NCBI GenBank assembly: GCA_017616955.1 | Contig: JAFZXD010000284.1 | Coordinates: forward strand, 1 to 5,807 | Origin: Eubacterium sp. | Lineage (GTDB): Bacteria > Bacillota > Clostridia > Lachnospirales > Lachnospiraceae | Reading direction: 5' to 3' | DNA: 5,807 nucleotides | Shown here: positions 1-5,484 of the stretch, one piece after another | Layout of the letters: the number at the start of each line of letters is the position of its first letter | Position numbering within the stretch: position 1 is the first letter of the stretch | Program-made: the position numbers and the translations under genes | The notes under the pieces: model-generated | What the model saw: the letters and a program-made list of their open reading frames with translations, nothing else | What the model was told of the DNA's origin: nothing | Database searches by the model: none

Positions 1-1504
1 GGCTGTCAGAGACGTGATAGAAGGTATGGAAGAGTACCTGCCTGAGGATATAATGAAGGCGAAAGGTCTTATGACCAGGAGTGATGCACTTCTTCAGATA
101 CATTTTCCGGAGAATGAGGAGAATCTGAGACGGGCCCTCAGTAGGATCGCATTTGACGAGTTCCTGCTGTTCCTTGTAAAGGTCAAGAAGCTTAGAGAGA
201 CAACGGTTACCATACCGAACGAACATATAATCAGTAAAGAGTCGATTCTTAAAAAGGATGCATTTATCAGCGGACTTCCTTTTAGTCTGACGGATGGACA
301 GGCGTCGGCCATAGAAGATATAGTTCACGATATGGGTTCGGATTACATGATGAACCGCCTTATTCAGGGAGACGTTGGTTCGGGAAAGACTGTTGTTGCA
401 ACTGTGGCACTTCTTATGAATTCGATATCCGGATATCAGGGAGCGCTGATGGTTCCGACAGAAGTTCTGGCGTTGCAGCATTATGAGGAACTGAGTCGTG
501 TGCTTAAACCATATAAGCTTAGTGTTGAACTGCTGACAGGTTCCATGACGGCTAAGGAAAAGCGTGGAGTCTACGAAAGGCTGAAAGACGGAAGTATTGA
601 TATAGTTATCGGAACTCATGCTTTAATTCAGGAAAAAGCAGAGTATAAAGATCTGGGCCTTGTGGTGACGGATGAGCAGCACAGGTTCGGAGTTAAACAG
701 AGGGAGAATCTGTCTGAGAAGGGTATATGTCCGAATACACTTGTTATGAGTGCGACACCTATACCGAGAACACTTGCGATAATCCTGTATGCTGATATGG
801 ATATATCGGTCATCAAAGAGCTTCCGGCAGAGAGGAAGAGGATTAAGAACTGCGTGGTCGGAACTGATTACAGACCTTCTGCGTATGGTTTTATCAAACA
901 GCAGGTGGCTGAGGGACACCAGGCATATGTTATATGTCCGATGGTCGAAGAAAGTGATAAGACAGATGCTGAGGATGTAATAAATTATACCGAAGAGCTT
1001 CGGGATAACCTGGGCTCTGATATCAGAATATCGTATCTGCACGGTAAGATGAAGGAACAGGAGAAAGCAGATATCCTTCGGAGTTATGTAAACCGAGAGA
1101 TAGATGTGCTTGTTTCGACTACGGTTATAGAGGTCGGAATCAATAATCCGAATTCCACGGTTATGATGATAGAAAATGCAGAACGCTTCGGGCTTGCTCA
1201 GTTACATCAGCTTAGAGGACGCGTCGGAAGAGGCGAGGCTCAGAGCTACTGTATATTTATAAATGTTAAAAAGACGGAAGACAGTGTTAAACGTCTGAAG
1301 GTACTTGAAGAATCAAATGACGGATTTTATATTGCGTCTGAAGATCTCAGACTTCGCGGGCCTGGAGACTTCTTTGGTATAAGACAGAGCGGAGATATGG
1401 ATTTTCAGATAGCTGATATATATAAGCATGCCGATATGCTGAAACTTGCTCAGGATGTATCACTTGAAATCGGAGACGAAATAGAAGGAAGGATTGTTCT
1501 GTAA
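1..1504 (+). CDS. recG: ATP-dependent DNA helicase RecG (5' end outside window)
   Basis: RecG is a monomeric superfamily 2 DNA translocase that remodels stalled replication forks and branch-migrates Holliday junctions in the cytoplasm. The reading frame is open from base 2, giving 500 visible residues. RecG proteins are usually about 680 residues, so roughly 180 N-terminal residues (most of the wedge/OB domain) lie upstream; the GTG at 14 and ATG at 26 are internal codons. Visible motifs in order: the end of the wedge region with IHFP, Walker A GDVGSGKT (368-391), Ia VPTEVLALQH, motif II DEQH (671-682), motif III SATPIPRT, motif V STTVIEVGI, motif VI QLRGRVGRG, and the C-terminal TRG-type stretch with DLRLRGPGDFFG that couples ATP hydrolysis to translocation. 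All helicase motifs look intact. The TAA stop (1502-1504) shares a base with the next gene's ATG. Assignment is near certain. Confidence 0.97.
   Translation, partial: AVRDVIEGMEEYLPEDIMKAKGLMTRSDALLQIHFPENEENLRRALSRIAFDEFLLFLVKVKKLRETTVTIPNEHIISKESILKKDAFISGLPFSLTDGQASAIEDIVHDMGSDYMMNRLIQGDVGSGKTVVATVALLMNSISGYQGALMVPTEVLALQHYEELSRVLKPYKLSVELLTGSMTAKEKRGVYERLKDGSIDIVIGTHALIQEKAEYKDLGLVVTDEQHRFGVKQRENLSEKGICPNTLVMSATPIPRTLAIILYADMDISVIKELPAERKRIKNCVVGTDYRPSAYGFIKQQVAEGHQAYVICPMVEESDKTDAEDVINYTEELRDNLGSDIRISYLHGKMKEQEKADILRSYVNREIDVLVSTTVIEVGINNPNSTVMMIENAERFGLAQLHQLRGRVGRGEAQSYCIFINVKKTEDSVKRLKVLEESNDGFYIASEDLRLRGPGDFFGIRQSGDMDFQIADIYKHADMLKLAQDVSLEIGDEIEGRIVL
1486..1493 (+). promoter_or_regulatory. 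Ribosome binding site of the cellulase gene, inside recG
   Basis: AGGAAGGA lies within the last codons of recG, 10 bases before the ATG at 1504. It supports that start and suggests the cellulase is translated from the recG message, probably coupled to recG termination at the TAATG junction. No promoter was recognised immediately upstream. Confidence 0.7.
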
Positions 1505-3093
1505 TGGATAAACTTAGTGTTAAATTGGTAATCGCTTTTATGGCATTTATCATACTGGTGCTTGTGGCGTATATCATACTGAATGACAAATTAAATAATA
1601 ACGAAAAGGCAGAGAATAAGACGACTGCCACTACTGAAGTTAAGACTGAGGAAGAAACTGAGGAAAAGACCGAAGAAGAAAACGAGGAGAAAACTGAAGA
1701 GAAGCCAGAAGAAGCTAAAAAGGATGATGATAAGAAGGATGACAAGAAATCGTTAGATGAGAAGAAGTACGCCTGTTATGCAACCGTATCACCCGCGAAC
1801 AACTGGCAGGACGGAAAGGATTTTGTATATCAGTTTAATGTAGATATTCACAATACATCATCGGAGGATCTGAAGGACTGGGAGATAAGACTATCCGGTT
1901 TTGAAGGTGCTAAGATGGGAGATGGATGGAATGCAAAGTATAATATAAAGGGAGACACATTGTATTGCACAGCTGTTGATTATAATGAAACACTGGCGGC
2001 AAAGTCTACTATCAGCTTTGGATTTCAGGCTAAGTTCGGAAGTTCAGATGCGGGTTCTTCAAAGAAGACTGCAGAAGTATATATAGATGGTAAACTCTAT
2101 ACTACAGAAAAAGAAGAGCCGACTACAAGATCGAAGGAAGAGAAGAATAAGGCTAAGAAGGAGAAGAAGGAAGCAGAAACCGGAACTCCTCTGGCAAATC
2201 ATGGTTCACTTTCGGTCAAGGGTACTGATATAGTTGACAGAGACGGAAAGCCATATCAGCTTAAAGGTGTCAGCACTCACGGCCTTGCATGGTTCCCACA
2301 GTATGTAGACAAAGAAGGCTTCAAGACACTCAGAGATGAATGGGGTGCGAATCTTATCAGACTTGCTATGTATACAGGTGAGTCGGGAGGTTACTGTCAG
2401 GATGGTGACAAGGATAAGCTGAAGAAGCTCGTATGTGACGGAGTAGAGTATGCGTCAGATCTCGGAATGTATGCGATAATCGACTGGCATATACTCAGTG
2501 ACAATAATCCTCAGATAAATGAAGATGACGCTGTTGAATTCTTTGATGAAATGTCATCTAAGTATGCAAATTATGAAAATGTGCTCTATGAGATATGTAA
2601 TGAACCTAATGGCGCTACAACATGGGCGGATATAAAGGAATATGCTGAGAAGATCATTCCTGTTATCAGAGAAAATGATAAGGATGCCGTTATAATAGTT
2701 GGAACACCTACATGGTCTCAGGATGTTGATATAGCTGCTGAAGATCCTATAACGGATCAGGATAATATATGCTATGCCGTACATTTCTATGCGGCTACTC
2801 ATAAAGACAATATAAGAGATAAGGTTAAGACTGCAAGGGATAAAGGACTGTGTGTATTTATCTCCGAGTTCAGTATCTGTGATGCTTCCGGTAACGGTGG
2901 TATTGATTATGATTCGGCAGATGAATGGTTTGATATGATAGATGAAAACAATATATCATATGCGGGCTGGAATCTTGCCAATAAGAATGAGACATCATCT
3001 CTTATCGATCCTTCATGTGATAAAACTTCCGGATGGAAGGATGATGAACTTTCCGAAACAGGAGTATGGCTTAAGTCACAGATAAGCCAGTGA
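1504..3093 (+). CDS. Membrane-anchored GH5 (subfamily 2-like) endo-beta-1,4-glucanase with CBM2-like module
   Basis: Predicted endoglucanase cutting internal beta-1,4 bonds of cellulose or related glucans outside the cell. Domains of the 529-residue protein: a hydrophobic N-terminal helix (about 8-26) after K3 and K7, with no clear AxA cleavage site, so probably an uncleaved anchor; a Glu/Lys/Thr/Asp linker (about 33-88); a CBM2-like module (about 89-198) with probable surface aromatics W101, W142 (in GWNA) and Y160; a second charged Lys/Glu linker (about 200-227); and a GH5 domain (about 230-529). GH5 residues visible are R286, H329 (IDWHILSDNNP), N366 with acid/base E367 (CNEPNG), H427 and Y429 (HFY), nucleophile E455 (ISEFS, where relatives usually have SEWG or SEFG) and W489. 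The domain reads closely like Bacillus and clostridial Cel5A enzymes. No dockerin, SLH domain or LPXTG signal is seen. The start overlaps the recG stop by one base. Fold and catalysis are confident; substrate and exact subfamily are inferred. Confidence 0.93.
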   Translation: MDKLSVKLVIAFMAFIILVLVAYIILNDKLNNNEKAENKTTATTEVKTEEETEEKTEEENEEKTEEKPEEAKKDDDKKDDKKSLDEKKYACYATVSPANNWQDGKDFVYQFNVDIHNTSSEDLKDWEIRLSGFEGAKMGDGWNAKYNIKGDTLYCTAVDYNETLAAKSTISFGFQAKFGSSDAGSSKKTAEVYIDGKLYTTEKEEPTTRSKEEKNKAKKEKKEAETGTPLANHGSLSVKGTDIVDRDGKPYQLKGVSTHGLAWFPQYVDKEGFKTLRDEWGANLIRLAMYTGESGGYCQDGDKDKLKKLVCDGVEYASDLGMYAIIDWHILSDNNPQINEDDAVEFFDEMSSKYANYENVLYEICNEPNGATTWADIKEYAEKIIPVIRENDKDAVIIVGTPTWSQDVDIAAEDPITDQDNICYAVHFYAATHKDNIRDKVKTARDKGLCVFISEFSICDASGNGGIDYDSADEWFDMIDENNISYAGWNLANKNETSSLIDPSCDKTSGWKDDELSETGVWLKSQISQ

Positions 3094-3104
3094 TGCATTT
3101 GTAG

Positions 3105-3134
3105 TTGAAATTATTGTGCTATTTGTGGTATACT
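3105..3134 (+). promoter_or_regulatory. Sigma-A type extended -10 promoter for rsmD-coaD
   Basis: TTGAAA (3105-3110) and TATACT (3129-3134) are separated by 18 bases, and a TGn extension (3126-3128) sits directly before the -10 box. Each hexamer matches the consensus in five of six positions. It begins 12 bases after the cellulase stop, so rsmD, coaD and the coiled-coil gene can be transcribed independently of recG and the cellulase. Expected transcription start is about 3140-3142. No terminator precedes it, so read-through from recG is also possible. Confidence 0.75.
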
Positions 3135-3139
3135 ATGGG

Positions 3140-3173
3140 GTGGTTTTTGTTGATATATCATAATAAAAACCAT
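3140..3173 (+). other. 5'-terminal stem-loop of the rsmD leader
   Basis: TGGTTTTT (3141-3148) pairs perfectly with AAAAACCA (3165-3172). The stem continues inward through G-U, U-A, U-A and G-U pairs to give 12 pairs around an 8-base loop. There is no T-tract after it, so it is not an intrinsic terminator. It begins at about the transcription start predicted from the promoter just upstream, so the mRNA would open with a hairpin, an arrangement known to protect transcripts from 5'-end-dependent decay. An operator role for the inner palindrome TGATATATCA (3151-3160) is also possible. Structure is seen; function is inferred. Confidence 0.5.
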
Positions 3174-3197
3174 GATCAAGTATAAGGGATTGATATT

Positions 3198-3755
3198 ATG
3201 AGAGTTATAGCGGGCTCAAGACGGAGTCTTCCTCTTAAGACATTAGAAGGAGATGCTACCCGTCCTACAACAGATAAATATAAAGAAACACTATTTAACT
3301 GTATACAGATGGATGTGCCTAACAGCAGATTCCTGGATCTTTTTGCAGGAAGCGGAGCTGTCGGTATAGAGGCACTGTCCAGAGGCGCTAAACACGCTGT
3401 GTTTATTGAGAACAGCAGAGATGCTCTGGATATAGTTAAACAGAATATTCATTTTACGAAGTTTGAAAATGAATCCGATATCATTAGAGGAGATGCGCTG
3501 AGTTATCTCAGAAGACTTCCGATGCTGGATTTCGACATTATATTTATCGATCCGCCATATAGCATGGGACTTGAAAAACAGGCTATCGAGATTCTTGATA
3601 CGAAGAAGTTCAAGAACCCTGATGTTATCATAATAGTCGAGGCTAAACTTGAGGAGGATCTGGAGTACATTTCCGATACTCAGTTCAGGATTTATAAGAC
3701 TAAAAACTATAAAACGAATAAGCATGTATTTTTATGCTTGAAGGAGACAGAGTGA
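3198..3755 (+). CDS. rsmD: 16S rRNA (guanine(966)-N2)-methyltransferase RsmD
   Basis: RsmD transfers a methyl group from S-adenosylmethionine to N2 of G966 (E. coli numbering) in 16S rRNA, near the P site of the small subunit. The 185-residue product has the normal family length. Visible are the N-terminal RVIAGS, the signature TRPTTDKYKETLFN (residues 21-34), SAM-binding motif I FLDLFAGSG (45-53) followed by GIEALSRGA, the acidic end of strand 2 (FIE, 69-71), and the catalytic IDPPY (117-121) typical of N2-guanine and N6-adenine methyltransferases. AAGGGA (3184-3189) lies 8 bases before the ATG. It is first in a unit with coaD and the coiled-coil gene, driven by the promoter at 3105-3134, and overlaps coaD by four bases. 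RsmD next to CoaD is widely conserved in Firmicutes. Confidence 0.95.
   Translation: MRVIAGSRRSLPLKTLEGDATRPTTDKYKETLFNCIQMDVPNSRFLDLFAGSGAVGIEALSRGAKHAVFIENSRDALDIVKQNIHFTKFENESDIIRGDALSYLRRLPMLDFDIIFIDPPYSMGLEKQAIEILDTKKFKNPDVIIIVEAKLEEDLEYISDTQFRIYKTKNYKTNKHVFLCLKETE
3741..3746 (+). promoter_or_regulatory. Ribosome binding site that sets the coaD start at GTG 3752
   Basis: AAGGAG lies 5 bases before GTG 3752 and inside the rsmD coding region. The longer in-frame ATG at 3734 has no purine-rich site upstream and would add six residues not typical of CoaD, so the GTG is preferred. Confidence 0.75.
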
Positions 3756-4240
3756 TTACAGCAGTTTATCCGGGTAGCTTTGATCCGGTTACCTTGGGAC
3801 ACTTAGATATCATTAAGAGATCATCTAAGATATTTGATAAAGTTATAGTATGCATTCTGAACAATGCGTCTAAAAAAACTCCGTTGTTTTCTCACGATGA
3901 ACGTGTTAATATGTTAAAGGATGTTGTCAGTGGGTTAGACAACGTATATGTAGATTCTTATCAGGGTTTGCTGGTTGATTATGTTAAGGAACAAGGAGCC
4001 GGTGTAATTATCAGAGGACTCAGAGGAGCTACGGATGCAGGTAGTGAGATTCAGATGGCTCAGGGAATTCATCAGGTAGCACCTGATATAGACACGATGT
4101 TTTTGGCTACAGATCCTAAGTTATCTTTTATTAGTTCGAGTATGGTGAGGGAGATCGCTTCATACGGTCAGTCCGTTGAGTGTCTCGTACCAAAAGCCGT
4201 ACTACCATATATAGAAGAGAAGGTAAAGAATAGTCTTTAA
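3752..4240 (+). CDS. coaD: Phosphopantetheine adenylyltransferase
   Basis: CoaD joins 4'-phosphopantetheine and ATP to make dephospho-CoA and pyrophosphate, the penultimate step of coenzyme A synthesis, in the cytoplasm. From GTG 3752 the product is 162 residues, the usual size for this hexameric enzyme, and begins MITAVYPGSFDP like its relatives. Motifs are the nucleotidyltransferase (T/H)xGH as TLGH (residues 14-17) within GSFDPVTLGH, a lysine pair at 41-42, IIRGLR (86-91) contacting nucleotide and pantetheine, and the ISSSMVRE signature (127-134). The GTG start and the rsmD TGA share GTGA, implying translational coupling; the ribosome binding site AAGGAG is 5 bases upstream. An ATG at 3734 would give 168 residues but lacks a ribosome binding site. 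Confidence 0.95.
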   Translation: MITAVYPGSFDPVTLGHLDIIKRSSKIFDKVIVCILNNASKKTPLFSHDERVNMLKDVVSGLDNVYVDSYQGLLVDYVKEQGAGVIIRGLRGATDAGSEIQMAQGIHQVAPDIDTMFLATDPKLSFISSSMVREIASYGQSVECLVPKAVLPYIEEKVKNSL

Positions 4241-4264
4241 AAAAAAGTACAGGAGGACTTTAAC

Positions 4265-5002
4265 ATGGGTAAACAGGGCGTTGAAGAAATGATCGAGGAG
4301 ATTGAGGTTTTTATCGAAAGTTGTAAATATCAGCCTCTTTCATCAAACAAGATCGTAGTGCCTAAAGACGAACTTGAACGTATGCTTAATGAACTTAAGC
4401 TTAAGCTCCCAAGTGAGATCGAAAGATGTAAGAAAATTATGCGTAATAAAGAAGCTATTCTTGCTTCAGCAAGAACCAGATCTGACGCTATTATATCAGA
4501 ATCCGTAAACGAGGCTAACCGTCTTGTTGATTCCAATCATATAACAGAACTTGCAAATGCAAGAGCAAATGAGATTCTTGAGTCAGCTCGTTCAGAGGCT
4601 CAGCAGATCGTTGATGATGCAACTGCAGAGGCAACAGAAGTACGTATGGGAGCTATGCTCTATACAAAGCAGAAGGTTACTGATATCAAGCAGTTCCTTC
4701 AGGCTACGCTTGAGTCTGAGCAGGAGAACTATCATAACATTATCGATAGTCTTGAGAATGGTATCTATACTATGGAGACAAACCTTAACGAGGTTGAGAC
4801 CAGCCTTTCACTGATCAACTCTGATCCTAAGGCTGCTGCTTCTATGGGATCATCAGCTTCATATGATGATTATGATGATATGGATGACTATGATGAGCCA
4901 AAGGCAGGACCAAGCGCTTCATCTATCGATGACGATGACTACGATGATGATGACGATTATGATGATTACGACGATGACGATGATGATTTCTTAGATGACT
5001 AA
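4265..5002 (+). CDS. Coiled-coil protein with Asp/Tyr-rich tail (V-ATPase subunit H / DivIVA-like helical family)
   Basis: The 245-residue product is probably cytoplasmic: it has no signal peptide or membrane segment. Residues 1-60 contain an IEEIEVFIES helix and a VVPKDELERMLNELKLKLPSEIE segment, which resembles the conserved head of a clostridial family often auto-annotated as 'ATPase' or V-type ATPase subunit H-like and found next to coaD. Residues about 60-185 form one long helical region rich in Ala, Glu, Arg and Ser (ARANEILESARSEAQQIV), like stator or DivIVA coiled coils, with no nucleotide-binding motif. Residues 201-245 are an acidic tail with 26 Asp and regularly placed Tyr, broken by one short PKAGPSASS linker. 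AGGAGG lies 8 bases before the ATG. It follows coaD by 24 bases and is last in the unit before the terminator at 5046. The biochemical role is unknown; 'ATPase' would be misleading. Confidence 0.85.
   Translation: MGKQGVEEMIEEIEVFIESCKYQPLSSNKIVVPKDELERMLNELKLKLPSEIERCKKIMRNKEAILASARTRSDAIISESVNEANRLVDSNHITELANARANEILESARSEAQQIVDDATAEATEVRMGAMLYTKQKVTDIKQFLQATLESEQENYHNIIDSLENGIYTMETNLNEVETSLSLINSDPKAAASMGSSASYDDYDDMDDYDEPKAGPSASSIDDDDYDDDDDYDDYDDDDDDFLDD
4865..4999 (+). repeat. GAT/GAC trinucleotide-rich tract encoding the Asp/Tyr tail
   Basis: The last 45 codons of the coiled-coil gene include 26 Asp codons mixing GAT and GAC, with interspersed TAT/TAC Tyr codons. It is a degenerate triplet repeat that stays in frame to the stop. 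Runs of this kind can change length by slippage without shifting the frame. Confidence 0.8.
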
Positions 5003-5045
5003 GATCTGAGTTGTCAGACAATTTGATATTATAATTTAGGAAATG

Positions 5046-5067
5046 CCCCGGGTAACCGGGGTTTTTT
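5046..5067 (+). terminator. Intrinsic terminator of the rsmD-coaD-coiled-coil unit
   Basis: CCCCGG (5046-5051), a GTAA loop of the GNRA type, and CCGGGG (5056-5061) form a six-pair GC stem. Six T residues follow, then a further T-rich stretch to 5075. It lies 44 bases after the coiled-coil stop codon. Confidence 0.93.
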
Positions 5068-5086
5068 CTATTTTTACGGTGAATAT

Positions 5087-5135
5087 AGTTCGCGGCGCTC
5101 TTAATAATTTTTTAAGAATGCCGTGAACTTTTTTT
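5087..5135 (+). terminator. Second, long-stem intrinsic terminator
   Basis: The arms 5087-5104 and 5112-5129 pair over 18 positions with one C/A mismatch and two G-U pairs, around a 7-base loop. The 3' arm ends in a run of seven T (5129-5135). It sits only 11 bases after the T-rich end of the first terminator, giving a tandem stop before the small gene. There is no T-run on the other strand, so it acts rightward if it is a terminator. Confidence 0.7.
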
Positions 5136-5173
5136 AAGAATGCAAATTATATTTTTTAAGGTTTATATCTTAT
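5108..5173. repeat. Three T-tract units with exact 22-base period
   Basis: TTTTTTAAG occurs at 5108, 5130 and 5152, so three consecutive 22-base units start with the same nine bases. The first two units share TTTTTTAAGAATGC (14 bases) and the third diverges after TTTTTTAAG. The first unit overlaps the 3' arm of the second terminator. Spacing close to two helical turns would place the T-tracts on one face and bend the DNA just upstream of the small gene. Confidence 0.6.
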
Positions 5174-5176
5174 TAT
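5171..5176 (+). promoter_or_regulatory. Possible -10 box for the small gene
   Basis: TATTAT matches the -10 consensus at five of six positions and lies 47 bases before the small gene's ATG, just downstream of the phased T-tracts, which could act as an UP-like element. No convincing -35 hexamer is found at 16-18 bases. A promoter somewhere here is expected because two terminators precede the gene; this exact site is a weak call. Confidence 0.35.
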
Positions 5177-5223
5177 GTGTACATACAAAGAAAACAAAGT
5201 CATATATGAAAGGAGAAATTATT

Positions 5224-5361
5224 ATGAACAAGAAGGAAAATGAATTATTCAGAATTTTAAAGATTGCTTTACGTATCTCTTATGCAGTTATGCGTGGATT
5301 TAATGGTTGCGGAGCATATGATGATGATTTTAGATATGATGCATATTCATGCCTTAACTAA
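5224..5361 (+). CDS. Small hypothetical protein, 45 residues
   Basis: No family is recognised. The start ATG 5224 is set by AAAGGAG (5209-5215), 8 bases upstream; earlier in-frame ATGs at 5140 and 5206 lack such a site. The product has a basic, probably amphipathic helix at about residues 5-25 (ELFRILKIALRISYAVMR), then a Gly/Cys turn (GFNGCG), then a short Asp/Tyr segment (AYDDDFRYDAY) ending SCLN, with two Cys (29 and 43). It has no export signal or full membrane helix. The Asp/Tyr segment recalls the tail of the upstream coiled-coil protein, which may be chance. Two terminators upstream and one downstream make it an independent one-gene unit. A small regulator, a membrane-surface peptide and a modified-peptide precursor are all possible, and nothing here decides between them. 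Confidence 0.6.
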   Translation: MNKKENELFRILKIALRISYAVMRGFNGCGAYDDDFRYDAYSCLN

Positions 5362-5364
5362 GTC

Positions 5365-5430
5365 AGATTATATTTTTTGATCAACTATAAAACCATTTAG
5401 GAGACCATTTGCAAATGAAAATAGTAATCT
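5365..5430 (+). other. Potential long-range stem in the small gene's 3' untranslated region
   Basis: AGATTATATTTT (5365-5376) can pair with 5418-5430 over 12 pairs with one bulged G (5424). This encloses a loop that holds the perfect palindrome CATTTGCAAATG (5406-5417). The stem lies directly between the stop codon and the terminator hairpin at 5431. It is AT-rich, so its stability and meaning are uncertain. Confidence 0.35.
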
Positions 5431-5458
5431 AAAAGCCCCTGTTGAGTCAGGGGCTTTT
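5431..5458. terminator. Bidirectional intrinsic terminator between convergent genes
   Basis: AAAAGCCCCTG (5431-5441) and CAGGGGCTTTT (5448-5458) form a perfect 11-pair stem around a 6-base loop. Rightward transcripts end in TTTTCTT. Leftward transcripts have TTTT plus further T-rich sequence. It can serve the small gene on the plus strand and the tmcAL-like gene on the minus strand, whose stop lies 27 bases away. Confidence 0.93.
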
Positions 5459-5484
5459 CTTGTGTCTTAATTATATGATTACAA

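Noticed and set aside
623..1042. Minus-strand open frames inside recG
   Set aside because: They lie opposite highly conserved helicase motifs, lack a start site and show no protein features.
1347..1745. Minus-strand open frame with a Ser/Phe-rich product
   Set aside because: It is the complement of the Glu/Lys-rich linker codons of the cellulase and the recG end. It has no ribosome binding site and no recognisable protein.
3141..3172. Reading the rsmD leader hairpin as a terminator for the cellulase
   Set aside because: No T-tract follows the stem and the stem is AT-rich; the hairpin starts at the predicted transcription start, so a 5' leader structure fits better.
3291..3725. Minus-strand open frame of 144 codons over rsmD
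   Set aside because: It is antisense to an intact, motif-rich rsmD gene and is best explained as chance in AT-rich sequence.
4551..4814. Plus-strand frame with a Gln/Arg/Ser-rich product inside the coiled-coil gene
   Set aside because: It is a frame shadow of the Ala/Glu/Ser helical repeat, with no ribosome binding site of its own.
5011..5035. Possible promoter: TTGTCA (5011-5016) and perfect TATAAT (5030-5035)
   Set aside because: The spacer is only 13 bases, and a transcript from here would meet the terminator at 5046 at once. It is more likely chance in AT-rich sequence. The TTGTC-A-GACAA inverted repeat there is too short to call.
5140..5223. Longer version of the small gene starting at ATG 5140 or 5206
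   Set aside because: Neither has a ribosome binding site, and the clear AAAGGAG lies downstream of both, placed correctly for ATG 5224.
5399..5432. Five-codon frame after AGGAG (ATG 5415)
   Set aside because: It is too short, its spacing is loose at 11 bases, and the ATG is part of the CATTTGCAAATG palindrome.
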